DNA of 19,149 nucleotides from assembly GCA_964629165.1 (NCBI GenBank), contig CAZVQJ010000031.1, forward strand, positions 1 through 19,149, written 5' to 3'. The notes beneath the pieces were generated by a model. The model searched no databases, was not told the origin of the DNA, and saw nothing but the letters and a program-made list of their open reading frames with translations. Source of the DNA: CAWVVV01 sp964629165. Lineage in GTDB: Bacteria > Verrucomicrobiota > Verrucomicrobiia > Opitutales > Oceanipulchritudinaceae. The position numbers and the translations under genes are program-made. Of this stretch, positions 7,686 to 14,431 are shown piece after piece. The first letter of the stretch is position 1. Each line of letters opens with the position of its first letter.

Positions 7686-8197
7686 ACCGGGTCATCAATC
7701 GTCTCGTCCTCAAGGCCAACCGTTCGTTGGGGGGCAGGCTCTCTGACAGCGGGCTGGTCCAGATTGATCAGCTCGACGATGCCATGGAAACTTTTGTGGC
7801 ACGCCTTCGTGAGGGCGATTTACGGGAATCCTCGCTCCTGCGGGTGCTTCTTTTTGACCTCCAGGTTCTTCCGGAGAGCGATCTCCTCGCGTATCAGCTG
7901 GATCACTTCAAGATCGGCGGTCTGCATCTGGACCAGTACCAGGTCAGCGATGAGATTCTCGCAACGACGTCGATGCAGGAATGCGCGGCTACATGGACGT
8001 TGCCGATCGACAACTGGAACGGGACGACATTCCTCGCCACCGCTTACTACATGAGCGACTTTGTGCGCCAGTATTGGGAGGACAGGATCGACGGTCCGGT
8101 CTCCTGGCTGGTTTGTCCATACGGCCAGCTCGACGCGTTTTTTGAACTGCGCGAACAAGCATTGGTCACTGCCGACAACGAGTCTCCGGAAGGCTGA
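7682..8197 (+). CDS. Small stand-alone protein resembling GspE/MshE N-terminal domain
   Basis: This 171-residue protein was not recognised by name. The order of helices and strands looks like the N-terminal domain of type II secretion/type IV pilus ATPases. LSDSGLVQIDQLDDAMETF is followed by LRVLLFDLQVLPESDLLAYQL, then KIGGLHLDQYQVSDEIL, then TWTLPIDNWNGTTFLATAYY. This matches the family's 'low-similarity helix, residue-rich LxxxxI, vDL, P+ ... va..dP' outline. The arginine/leucine-glycine motif used by MshEN domains to bind c-di-GMP is not evident. There is no signal peptide or membrane segment. It lies two bases before the ATPase gene, so the two products probably act together. Confidence is high that it is a real gene and moderate for the domain assignment. 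Confidence 0.7.
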   Translation: MNRVINRLVLKANRSLGGRLSDSGLVQIDQLDDAMETFVARLREGDLRESSLLRVLLFDLQVLPESDLLAYQLDHFKIGGLHLDQYQVSDEILATTSMQECAATWTLPIDNWNGTTFLATAYYMSDFVRQYWEDRIDGPVSWLVCPYGQLDAFFELREQALVTADNESPEG

Positions 8198-8199
8198 CA

Positions 8200-9972
8200 A
8201 TGGCACTGGCACGCACACAGATTCTCATTCTTCAAGAGCTGGTCGAGATGGGGCAGCTCACGCAGGAGCAGGCGCATGGCTTGGCGACCGCTGACCTCGA
8301 CCTCGCTGGCGACGCTTTTGAACGTCACCTTCTCGAGACCTTCAACCTTCACGGAGGGCAACTTCTTTTCGCCAAAGGGCGGGCGTTCGACATGCCGCCC
8401 TTCAATGCCCGGCAGCTTCTTCTGAACGAAAGGACGTTCGCCCGCCTCGAACCGGAGTTCTGCCGGGAGAACGGCTTGCTCCCGATTGGAGAGGTAGGCG
8501 CCCATTTTCTGGTCGCGATTACAGATCCGTTCAACCGATCAGTCCTCCAGAAGGTGCAGGATCTCGTCGGTCTTCCGGTCGTCGCGATGCTCGCGCTGGC
8601 TGAGGACGTCGAGCAAAAGCTTGCCAACCTCGAACAGAAACCGGAGGCAGCAGGGTTCGGAGACGTCATGGAATCGCTCAGCATGGAGTTCGATTCCGAT
8701 GGAGATGCCGACGCCAGCGAGGCGGAGTTCGAAGAGGAGTCCGCCCCGATCATTCAGCTTGCCTCCCGCATCATCGAAGAAAGCTATCTGGCAGGCGGCA
8801 GCGATATCCACATCGAGCCGTTTGAGAACGAAGCACGCGTGCGCCTTCGGGTCGACGGGGTCTGTCAGGTGAAGCTCATGATTCCCCCAAAGGTGGCCGT
8901 CGCCCTGATCGCGCGACTCAAAGTCATGGCGAACCTCGACATTGCGGAGAAACGGCTCCCCCAGGATGGACGCATCGTTTACAAGCAGTTTAACCGCAAG
9001 GGGATGGACGTCGATCTGCGCGTTTCCACCGCCCCCCTGAATCACGGGGAAGGCTGTGTCATGCGCATTCTCGACAAACAGAAATCGACCCTTCCGCTGC
9101 CCGCCCTCGGCTTCAGCGAAGAGAACCTTTCGGTATATCGGGACCTCATTCAACGCCCCTACGGAATGGTCCTCCATTGCGGCCCGACGGGTAGTGGAAA
9201 ATCAATGACGCTCTACAGCGCGTTGAACGAGATCAACAGCCCGGATGTCTGTATTCGGACGGCGGAGGATCCGATCGAATACACGCTTGCCGGCCTCTGC
9301 CAGATGCAGATGAACCGAAAGATCGGCCTGACCTTCGCCAGTGCCCTCCGCTCTTTCCTCCGGCAGGATCCGGACATTATCCTCGTGGGTGAGATCCGTG
9401 ATCGCGAAACGGCGCAGATTGCGGTCGAAGCCGCTCTCACGGGTCATATGCTTTTCAGTACGCTGCATACGAACGACGCGCCTTCCACGATCAGCCGCCT
9501 GACCGAAATGGGTATCGAGCCGTTCATGATCTCCGCCAGTCTCGTGTGCGTCTGCGCGCAGCGCTTGTTGCGCAGGATCTGCAAAACCTGCAAGCAGTCC
9601 TACGATCCGGAAGGCCGGGAGCGGGAGATCCTTGAAAATGCGCTCGGACCTGGCACCGGTCGGATATTTCGACCGACCGGCGATGGTTGCCCGGCTTGCA
9701 ATCGCCTCGGCTACAAGGGGCGGATCGGTATTCACGAGCTGATGCGGACTTCACCGGAACTGGTGAAAGGCATCAACGCAGGCTATGAAACCGCAAAGCT
9801 CAAGAAGATCGCGATCCGCAACGGCATGAAGACGCTCCACCAGGATTCCCTCCTGAAGGTCCAGGACGGCGTGACGACGATCGAGGAAGCCATCTCGAAC
9901 GTCCCTCCGGATATGGAAAACCTGCAGGCACTTCTTCGCGCGGGCACCCTCGAAGAAATCCTCGCAGAGTAA
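8200..9972 (+). CDS. GspE/PilB-family assembly ATPase
   Basis: This 590-residue ATPase is of the type II secretion/type IV pilus family, which powers pilin or pseudopilin assembly at the inner membrane. The N-terminal domain (about 1-145) is divergent. An acidic linker (EAEFEEESAP) leads to ASDIHIEP-type sequence at about 198-207. The catalytic core has Walker A GPTGSGKS (328-335), the Asp box AEDPIEY (about 355-361), Walker B ILVGEIRD (394-401) and the His box TLHTND (421-426). The zinc-binding tetracysteine is present as CKTC (461-464) and CPAC (497-500). GGAAGG lies upstream of the ATG. It is the last gene of the operon; no platform protein, pilin or secretin follows. PilB and GspE cannot be separated on this evidence. 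Confidence 0.94.
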   Translation: MALARTQILILQELVEMGQLTQEQAHGLATADLDLAGDAFERHLLETFNLHGGQLLFAKGRAFDMPPFNARQLLLNERTFARLEPEFCRENGLLPIGEVGAHFLVAITDPFNRSVLQKVQDLVGLPVVAMLALAEDVEQKLANLEQKPEAAGFGDVMESLSMEFDSDGDADASEAEFEEESAPIIQLASRIIEESYLAGGSDIHIEPFENEARVRLRVDGVCQVKLMIPPKVAVALIARLKVMANLDIAEKRLPQDGRIVYKQFNRKGMDVDLRVSTAPLNHGEGCVMRILDKQKSTLPLPALGFSEENLSVYRDLIQRPYGMVLHCGPTGSGKSMTLYSALNEINSPDVCIRTAEDPIEYTLAGLCQMQMNRKIGLTFASALRSFLRQDPDIILVGEIRDRETAQIAVEAALTGHMLFSTLHTNDAPSTISRLTEMGIEPFMISASLVCVCAQRLLRRICKTCKQSYDPEGREREILENALGPGTGRIFRPTGDGCPACNRLGYKGRIGIHELMRTSPELVKGINAGYETAKLKKIAIRNGMKTLHQDSLLKVQDGVTTIEEAISNVPPDMENLQALLRAGTLEEILAE

Positions 9973-10040
9973 AATGCCCGCCGCACTTCCGCCGGGACCA
10001 GCCAACTGAGTGGCAAGCCGCACGCATGGATGAGGATCCG

Positions 10041-11120
10041 TTAGTGTGGATTACGAGCTTTCCCTTCCTGCCCCACAAACGCTAGGTGAGGGAGCAGGTA
10101 CTGGAAAAAAAGAGCATGTTTTCCGATCGTCGTGTTGCGGTAGTTGAATAGCTGGGAAAGAAACGCGTAGGCGCGGAGAAACTCCGTGACTTCACGTCTG
10201 AAGCGCACCAAGCCTTCAAGCTCGGCGTTCGAAGCGGGTGAACTCCCTCGCCTCCGAGTTTCCGCCTCCCGAGTCGTCTCGTACCGTTCCCCCAACCGGC
10301 GGCCCACTGAGGCTACCGTTTCCCGCAGCTTTTCCTCGTTTTTCGCGCTCTCGTGCATGATCAGGTTATCGACGTTGGACACGTCATAGAGACCACTGGA
10401 ATCCAGTTTGTCGCAGAGATCGAGAAGGTGGTCGGGATCCGTCCAAACCGAAATTTCCGCTGCTGAATCGACCTTTCGAAAGGCGGCGAGCATCTCGTCG
10501 GTTTCATTCGCGAAGTCGACGAGATAGGTCGTGGTCTTTCCGGGAAACGTTTCATTGAGCTGGGAAAACGTAGCCACGGCCTCGGCGTCAGTGAGCTTTT
10601 GATGCACATACACCCCGCAGAGCCGTGATTCAATTGGACCCGTGGAGAGGGAATCGGTGGTCAGAATGATCCGGTTTTGACCCTCTCCGACGCGAGCCTC
10701 CTCGACGCCGTCGATCTCGACTCGAATCCTGTAGTCCTGGGCCGCAATGTATTTTTCCAGGGCCTCTTGCCAGTGACCCGCATCTTGTGGGCTGCAAGAC
10801 ACCACCAGCGCGGTAGCCTGACCTTCCAGTAGCGGGGCCACGATCGCGCGAAAATGCTCGACCACGGTCTCTGCTTTTTCGGAAGGATTTTCGGGATGGC
10901 GACGGATCCAGGCGCGGACGTCTTTCCGGGCCGCCTGATGTTCCGCAGTCGTTTGGTCACAAATTTTGGCATCCTCGATCAGCGGGAAAATTGCGCCGTA
11001 TCGCTCGCCTCCAAAATGGGCGTTATCAATCCGTTCCTTGTGCGCGAGGTGGAAAGCGGACTCGTAATTCGTGTAGTGGCAGATTGGGGATTCGAGGTCG
11101 CTTTGATGATCTATGTTCAC
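10041..11120 (-). CDS. Truncated, degenerate type I restriction HsdR-like remnant
   Basis: This 359-codon frame starts with GTG and resembles only the C-terminal half of HsdR, the helicase-translocase subunit of type I restriction enzymes. EKAETVVEHFRAIVAPLLEG (81-100) and ALVVSCSPQDA match the second helicase domain. CGVYVHQKLTDAEAVATFSQ (158-177), then LNETFPGK, matches the HsdR block 'MYVDK.L.G..AVQTLSRLNR..PGK', but the motif VI arginine is glutamate here. LRAYAFLSQLFNYR matches the C-terminal helical domain. The PD-(D/E)xK nuclease, Walker A and DEAD-box are missing, and no HsdM or HsdS is nearby. GC is lower than in the left half (about 50% in a counted 60-base sample). It cannot be an active restriction enzyme. 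It is either a decaying fragment that happens to stay open or a reused piece. Confidence 0.65.
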   Translation of the reverse strand: MNIDHQSDLESPICHYTNYESAFHLAHKERIDNAHFGGERYGAIFPLIEDAKICDQTTAEHQAARKDVRAWIRRHPENPSEKAETVVEHFRAIVAPLLEGQATALVVSCSPQDAGHWQEALEKYIAAQDYRIRVEIDGVEEARVGEGQNRIILTTDSLSTGPIESRLCGVYVHQKLTDAEAVATFSQLNETFPGKTTTYLVDFANETDEMLAAFRKVDSAAEISVWTDPDHLLDLCDKLDSSGLYDVSNVDNLIMHESAKNEEKLRETVASVGRRLGERYETTREAETRRRGSSPASNAELEGLVRFRREVTEFLRAYAFLSQLFNYRNTTIGKHALFFQYLLPHLAFVGQEGKARNPH

Positions 11121-11348
11121 GGTTGGATCCGATTTGAATGAAGCCGTCAGTCGACTGTCCGATGCGGGTCATGCAGCATACGGGAAGAAGGGGAGATCTT
11201 CCAGCCAGAAGAAGTGTTGACCCCTTCTTCGGCTTTGCCGACCGCGCCGAGCGAACCGAGCCGACTTTTCCTCGACGCGCCCCGACAGGACGTTCATAAT
11301 CTGCCGTTTCCTTGATCGATTCACTCCCGCCCAATCGGAACTGTCTTT
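11121..11348. other. Intergenic region with hairpins and a shared 20-base motif
   Basis: These 228 bases lie between two divergent genes. They contain the 10-bp palindrome CAGTCGACTG (11148-11157) and an inverted repeat GAAGAAGGGG (11184-11193) paired with CCCCTTCTTC (11221-11230) across 27 bases. They also contain a TTGACCCC motif (11214-11233) that recurs near 14370. The promoter of the TPR gene should lie here, but no clear -35/-10 pair was found. On the minus strand the HsdR-like frame stays open for about 18 codons upstream of its GTG, then meets TGA. Confidence 0.5.
11214..11233 (+). repeat. 20-base motif shared with the right end of the 14.2-kb element
   Basis: GTGTTGACCCCTTCTTCGGC here matches GTATTGACCCCTTTTTCCGC at 14370-14389 at 17 of 20 positions in the same orientation. 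The inner end of the left arm of the inverted-repeat element, read on the minus strand (14205-14195), is GTGTTGGCCCC. The shared core looks like the terminus of a small mobile element or a scar of one. Confidence 0.4.
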
Positions 11349-13124
11349 ATGAACCGCCGCGCGATTACCTTGGCGATCCTTCCGCTGGAAAACCTCTCGA
11401 CTTTTGAGGACGACAGCCGACTGGCGCGTGGCTTTGTCCACGATCTGATTTCGGAGTTGGCCCGCTTTCCTGCGCTTGGCGTAATCGCGGCGGACTCGGT
11501 TTTCTCCCCTCATCATGCGGGAAAGGGGAGTATCGGCATTGGACAGGATCTCGGCGCCGGGCACCTGTTGCGCGGAAGTATTCGACGCATGGGCGACCAT
11601 TTGCGGATCAGCCTTCAGTTGATCGAGACGGAGACCGCGGCCCATTTGTGGGCGGGCCGATTCGACGAGCAGGATCTGCCAGGCATTCCGGATGAAGTGG
11701 CGGCACGTGTCGCCAATGCCCTGACCATTCGGCTTGACCAGTCCCTCCTGGCCGGTGCGCGGGCGCGGCCGCCCTCCAAACTGCAGGCATACGAATGCTG
11801 GCTGCGCGGAATGGAGTGCCTCCAGCGGGGAACGGTGGAGGCCGATCAGGAAGGGCGGCAGTTCTTTGAGCAGGCCCTTCAGGTCGATCCCCACTACGCG
11901 CGGGCCTATGCTGGCATTTCCCTCTCCCATTTCAATGAGTGGAGCTGCCAGGCCTGGGAACATTGGGAAACGAAAGAGCGCCTTGCCTACGATTTTGCGC
12001 TAAAGGCGGAGCATCTGGATCCGGACGATGCCACCGTTCAGCTCATACTGGGGCGCATCGAGCAGTATCGGCGACAGTTCGAAACCGCAGGTCTTCGCCT
12101 CGACCGGGCGCAGAGCTTGGCTCCCAGCGATGCCCGTATTCTCGTGCAACTGGCGTGCTACTTTGCCTATCAGGGGGAAGGGGAGCGGGGCTGGGAATGC
12201 GCACAGCGCGGCCTCGAGCTGAACCCGATGGGGCCACCGTGGCGCTACGCCTACGCATCTTTCCCGCTGTTCGTGCTCGGGCGATACGCAGAGTTCCTGG
12301 AGATGCTGGGCAAGTCCCCGTGCGACTTCGTGGTCGACCTTCCGGTCTTTCAGGCGGTCGCCTGCGCCTATCTGGGCGACAAGATTCGGGCGGCAGAACG
12401 CCTCGCCCTCTTCCTGGAAATGTTCACCGAACGGATCTGCGAGGGGCGGCCGCAAGATTCGGAGACCGTGCTTCAGTGGCTCCTGCAAGTGAATCCCTAT
12501 CGGCGCAAGGCTGATCTCGCCCGGCTGGAGGAAGGCCTTCGGAGGGCAGGGTTGCACGGAAGCGGCGTTCCGGTTGCGGACGCACCGCGGCCCGCGATCA
12601 GCGGAAATGTGTTTCGAAAACAGGGTGATGTCTGGAATCTGTCCTTCGGCGGGCAGACGCTGCAGATGCCTGCGATGCGCGGGTTTGACGACATTGCCCG
12701 CATGCTCGCCCGGCCGAATGAAGACCTGCATTGCGCGGACTTGGCGGACGTCAAGGTACAGTCCGCCGGCATGGAAGTGGCGGATGCTCGATCGCTTCAG
12801 GCATACCGCCTGCGCCTTGCGGAACTCGATTCCGGGCTTGCGGACGCCATCGCCGCGGAAGATGACCACCTGGCGGAGAAGCTGGAGGCGGAACGTGAAG
12901 CCGTCTTGCGAGAGGTCGGCCGTGCCGCCGGCATCGGCGGGCGGAAGCGTACTTCCGGTGGCGCCAACGAGCGAGCTCGCTCCGCCGTCACCTGGCGCAT
13001 CCGTCACGCCATCCGGAAAATTGGCAAGCTCCATCCGCCGCTTGGTCGCCATCTCGAGCGATCGCTCCGGACAGGCACCTTCTGCAACTATCGGCCCGAA
13101 CAGCCGATGGATTGGCAGCTGTGA
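11349..13124 (+). CDS. TolB-like/TPR protein with a C-terminal domain of unknown function
   Basis: This is a 591-residue, probably cytoplasmic protein with no signal peptide. Residues 5-110 (LAILPLENLS, then HDLISELARF, HLLRGSIRR and HLWAGRFD) match the TolB-like/FlgO-type N-terminal domain found in many adenylate-cyclase and wHTH-TPR regulators. Residues about 145-400 hold TPR-type helical repeats (for example FFEQALQVDPHYARAYAGIS). Residues 419-582 (VFRKQGDVWNLSFGGQTLQM to LRTGTFCNYRP) match from memory a conserved C-terminal module seen on large bacterial regulators with ATPase, cyclase or kinase domains; I know no agreed name or function. The usual output domain, a cyclase or DNA-binding head, is absent. 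It is followed 62 bases later by a homocysteine methyltransferase gene on the same strand. A regulatory or scaffold role is inferred. Confidence 0.82.
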   Translation: MNRRAITLAILPLENLSTFEDDSRLARGFVHDLISELARFPALGVIAADSVFSPHHAGKGSIGIGQDLGAGHLLRGSIRRMGDHLRISLQLIETETAAHLWAGRFDEQDLPGIPDEVAARVANALTIRLDQSLLAGARARPPSKLQAYECWLRGMECLQRGTVEADQEGRQFFEQALQVDPHYARAYAGISLSHFNEWSCQAWEHWETKERLAYDFALKAEHLDPDDATVQLILGRIEQYRRQFETAGLRLDRAQSLAPSDARILVQLACYFAYQGEGERGWECAQRGLELNPMGPPWRYAYASFPLFVLGRYAEFLEMLGKSPCDFVVDLPVFQAVACAYLGDKIRAAERLALFLEMFTERICEGRPQDSETVLQWLLQVNPYRRKADLARLEEGLRRAGLHGSGVPVADAPRPAISGNVFRKQGDVWNLSFGGQTLQMPAMRGFDDIARMLARPNEDLHCADLADVKVQSAGMEVADARSLQAYRLRLAELDSGLADAIAAEDDHLAEKLEAEREAVLREVGRAAGIGGRKRTSGGANERARSAVTWRIRHAIRKIGKLHPPLGRHLERSLRTGTFCNYRPEQPMDWQL

Positions 13125-13142
13125 GGCGGAGGTAATGAGGCA

Positions 13143-13169
13143 GCCGGCGCCGGCCTCACACTGTGAGGC
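13143..13169. promoter_or_regulatory. Overlapping palindromes between TPR gene and homocysteine methyltransferase
   Basis: Two perfect palindromes abut. GCCGGCGCCGGC is at 13143-13154, and GCCTCACACTGTGAGGC at 13153-13169 has 8-bp arms around one base. The second can form a 7-bp hairpin with a 3-base loop. TGTGAGGC also occurs directly at 13120-13127, over the stop codon of the upstream gene. No T-tract follows, so a Rho-independent terminator is unlikely. An operator or an RNA hairpin controlling the methyltransferase gene is possible. Confidence 0.45.
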
Positions 13170-13186
13170 ACGGACTTACGCCTAGG

Positions 13187-14185
13187 ATGATGAACACGCA
13201 AAACATCATCATGAAACACACGCAGAACCTGCCCCAGTTGGGCGAAACTCCGTTCCTGACCGACGGCGGCCTCGAAACCACCTTGATCTTCCAGAAGGGA
13301 ATCGACCTGCCGTATTTTGCCGCATTCGACCTCCTCAAGGATCCGCGAGGCCGCGCCGTTCTCCGCGAATACTTCGATGCCTACGCAGCCATCGCCTGCC
13401 GCCACAAGGTCGGCTTCATTCTCGAGAGCCCGACCTGGCGGGCGACTCCGGATTGGGCTGCGAAAATTGGCTATACCCCGGACGCCCTCGAGCGGGTCAA
13501 CCGCGAAGCGATCGGCCTCATGCGCAGCGTCCAGGATGAGCACGAAACCTGTGACTCGCCCATGGTCGTGAGTGGCTGCATCGGCCCGCGCGGCGATGGC
13601 TACCGACCTCTGGAGCTGATGAGCACCGTAGAAGCCGCGCTCTATCACGGCCCTCAGATCCGCACCTATCGCGACGCCGGCGCCGACCTCGTGACCGGCA
13701 TCACCATCAACTATATCAATGAAGCGCTCGGCATCGTCCAGGCCGCCGCGGACCTCGAGATACCTTCGGTGATCTCCTTCACCGTCGAGACGGATGGCCG
13801 GCTTCCCGATGGCACCAGCCTGGCGGGTGCGATCGAGATCGTCGACGCTCTCGCGAAACGTCCGCCAGCCTACTACATGATCAACTGCGCCCATCCGGCG
13901 CATTTCCTGCCGACGCTCGCGGAAGGCGGCAACTGGACCCGACGGATCCATGGCATTCGCGCCAACGCCTCCGGCCGGAGTCACGCGGAACTCGACGAAA
14001 GCACTGAACTCGATGCCGGCGATGCACACGACCTCGGCCGCCGCTATCGTCAACTCCAACGTCTCCTCCCCAACCTCAACGTCTACGGCGGATGCTGCGG
14101 CACCGATGAACGCCACATCGAAGCCATTTGCCATGCCTGCTTCGAGCGCGACCCATCAGAAGTGGCCCCCAGTCGTTCCGCCTGA
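13187..14185 (+). CDS. Homocysteine S-methyltransferase family protein
   Basis: This zinc-dependent, cobalamin-independent methyltransferase family transfers a methyl group (from S-methylmethionine, SAM or betaine) to homocysteine to give methionine. The TIM-barrel product starts with FLTDGGLETTLIF, the usual first strand. Zinc ligands are C234 in MINCAHP and C303-C304 in GGCCGTDERH. Length is about 332 residues, normal for a single-domain member. The start is uncertain. ATG codons at 13187, 13190 and 13211 and a GTG at 13163 are all in frame and none has a well-placed Shine-Dalgarno; 13187 has AGG just before it. The methyl donor cannot be read from the sequence. The gene lies directly behind the TPR gene with palindromes between them. 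Confidence 0.92.
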   Translation: MMNTQNIIMKHTQNLPQLGETPFLTDGGLETTLIFQKGIDLPYFAAFDLLKDPRGRAVLREYFDAYAAIACRHKVGFILESPTWRATPDWAAKIGYTPDALERVNREAIGLMRSVQDEHETCDSPMVVSGCIGPRGDGYRPLELMSTVEAALYHGPQIRTYRDAGADLVTGITINYINEALGIVQAAADLEIPSVISFTVETDGRLPDGTSLAGAIEIVDALAKRPPAYYMINCAHPAHFLPTLAEGGNWTRRIHGIRANASGRSHAELDESTELDAGDAHDLGRRYRQLQRLLPNLNVYGGCCGTDERHIEAICHACFERDPSEVAPSRSA

Positions 14186-14194
14186 AGGCCGGAA

Positions 14195-14380
14195 GGGGCC
14201 AACACTCAAAAGTAAAATGTTTGCCCCCATGGCCCTTGCCTTGAACAACATTGGCGACGGGACAGAAGCGCGCCGAAGCGCGGTGATGAGTCTGTCCTCG
14301 GGAAAGAACGACACCTGCGCGAGGCGTCGCATCAGTCACTTGCGAGAGGGTTGAGTAATTTACTTTTGAGTATTGACCCC
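14195..14380. mobile_element. 186-bp MITE-like element with 22-bp inverted ends
   Basis: The left arm 14195-14216 (GGGGCCAACACTCAAAAGTA...) and the right arm 14359-14380 are inverted repeats that match at 20 of 22 positions, including the unbroken 13-mer ACTCAAAAGTAAA / TTTACTTTTGAGT. The 142-base interior has no convincing coding frame and contains its own short palindromic stretch (GCGCGCCGAAGCGCG). No target-site duplication was identified with confidence. The layout fits a small non-autonomous element or one end of a REP/RAYT-type unit; the TTGACCCC end also recurs at 11214. No transposase gene is in the window. Confidence 0.5.
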
Positions 14381-14431
14381 TTTTTCCGCAAGGGATGGAT
14401 ACGAGCGGACCTCTCTCGAAGGCAATTCAGT

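Noticed and set aside
11060..11110. tRNA-like string CTCGAATCCCC on the minus strand
   Set aside because: It recalls a T-arm, but no matching acceptor stem, D-arm or anticodon arm could be found around it.
13088..14134. 348-codon minus-strand frame and a similar one at 12000-13052
   Set aside because: Antisense to the homocysteine methyltransferase and TPR genes; composition is that of a reverse-complement shadow.
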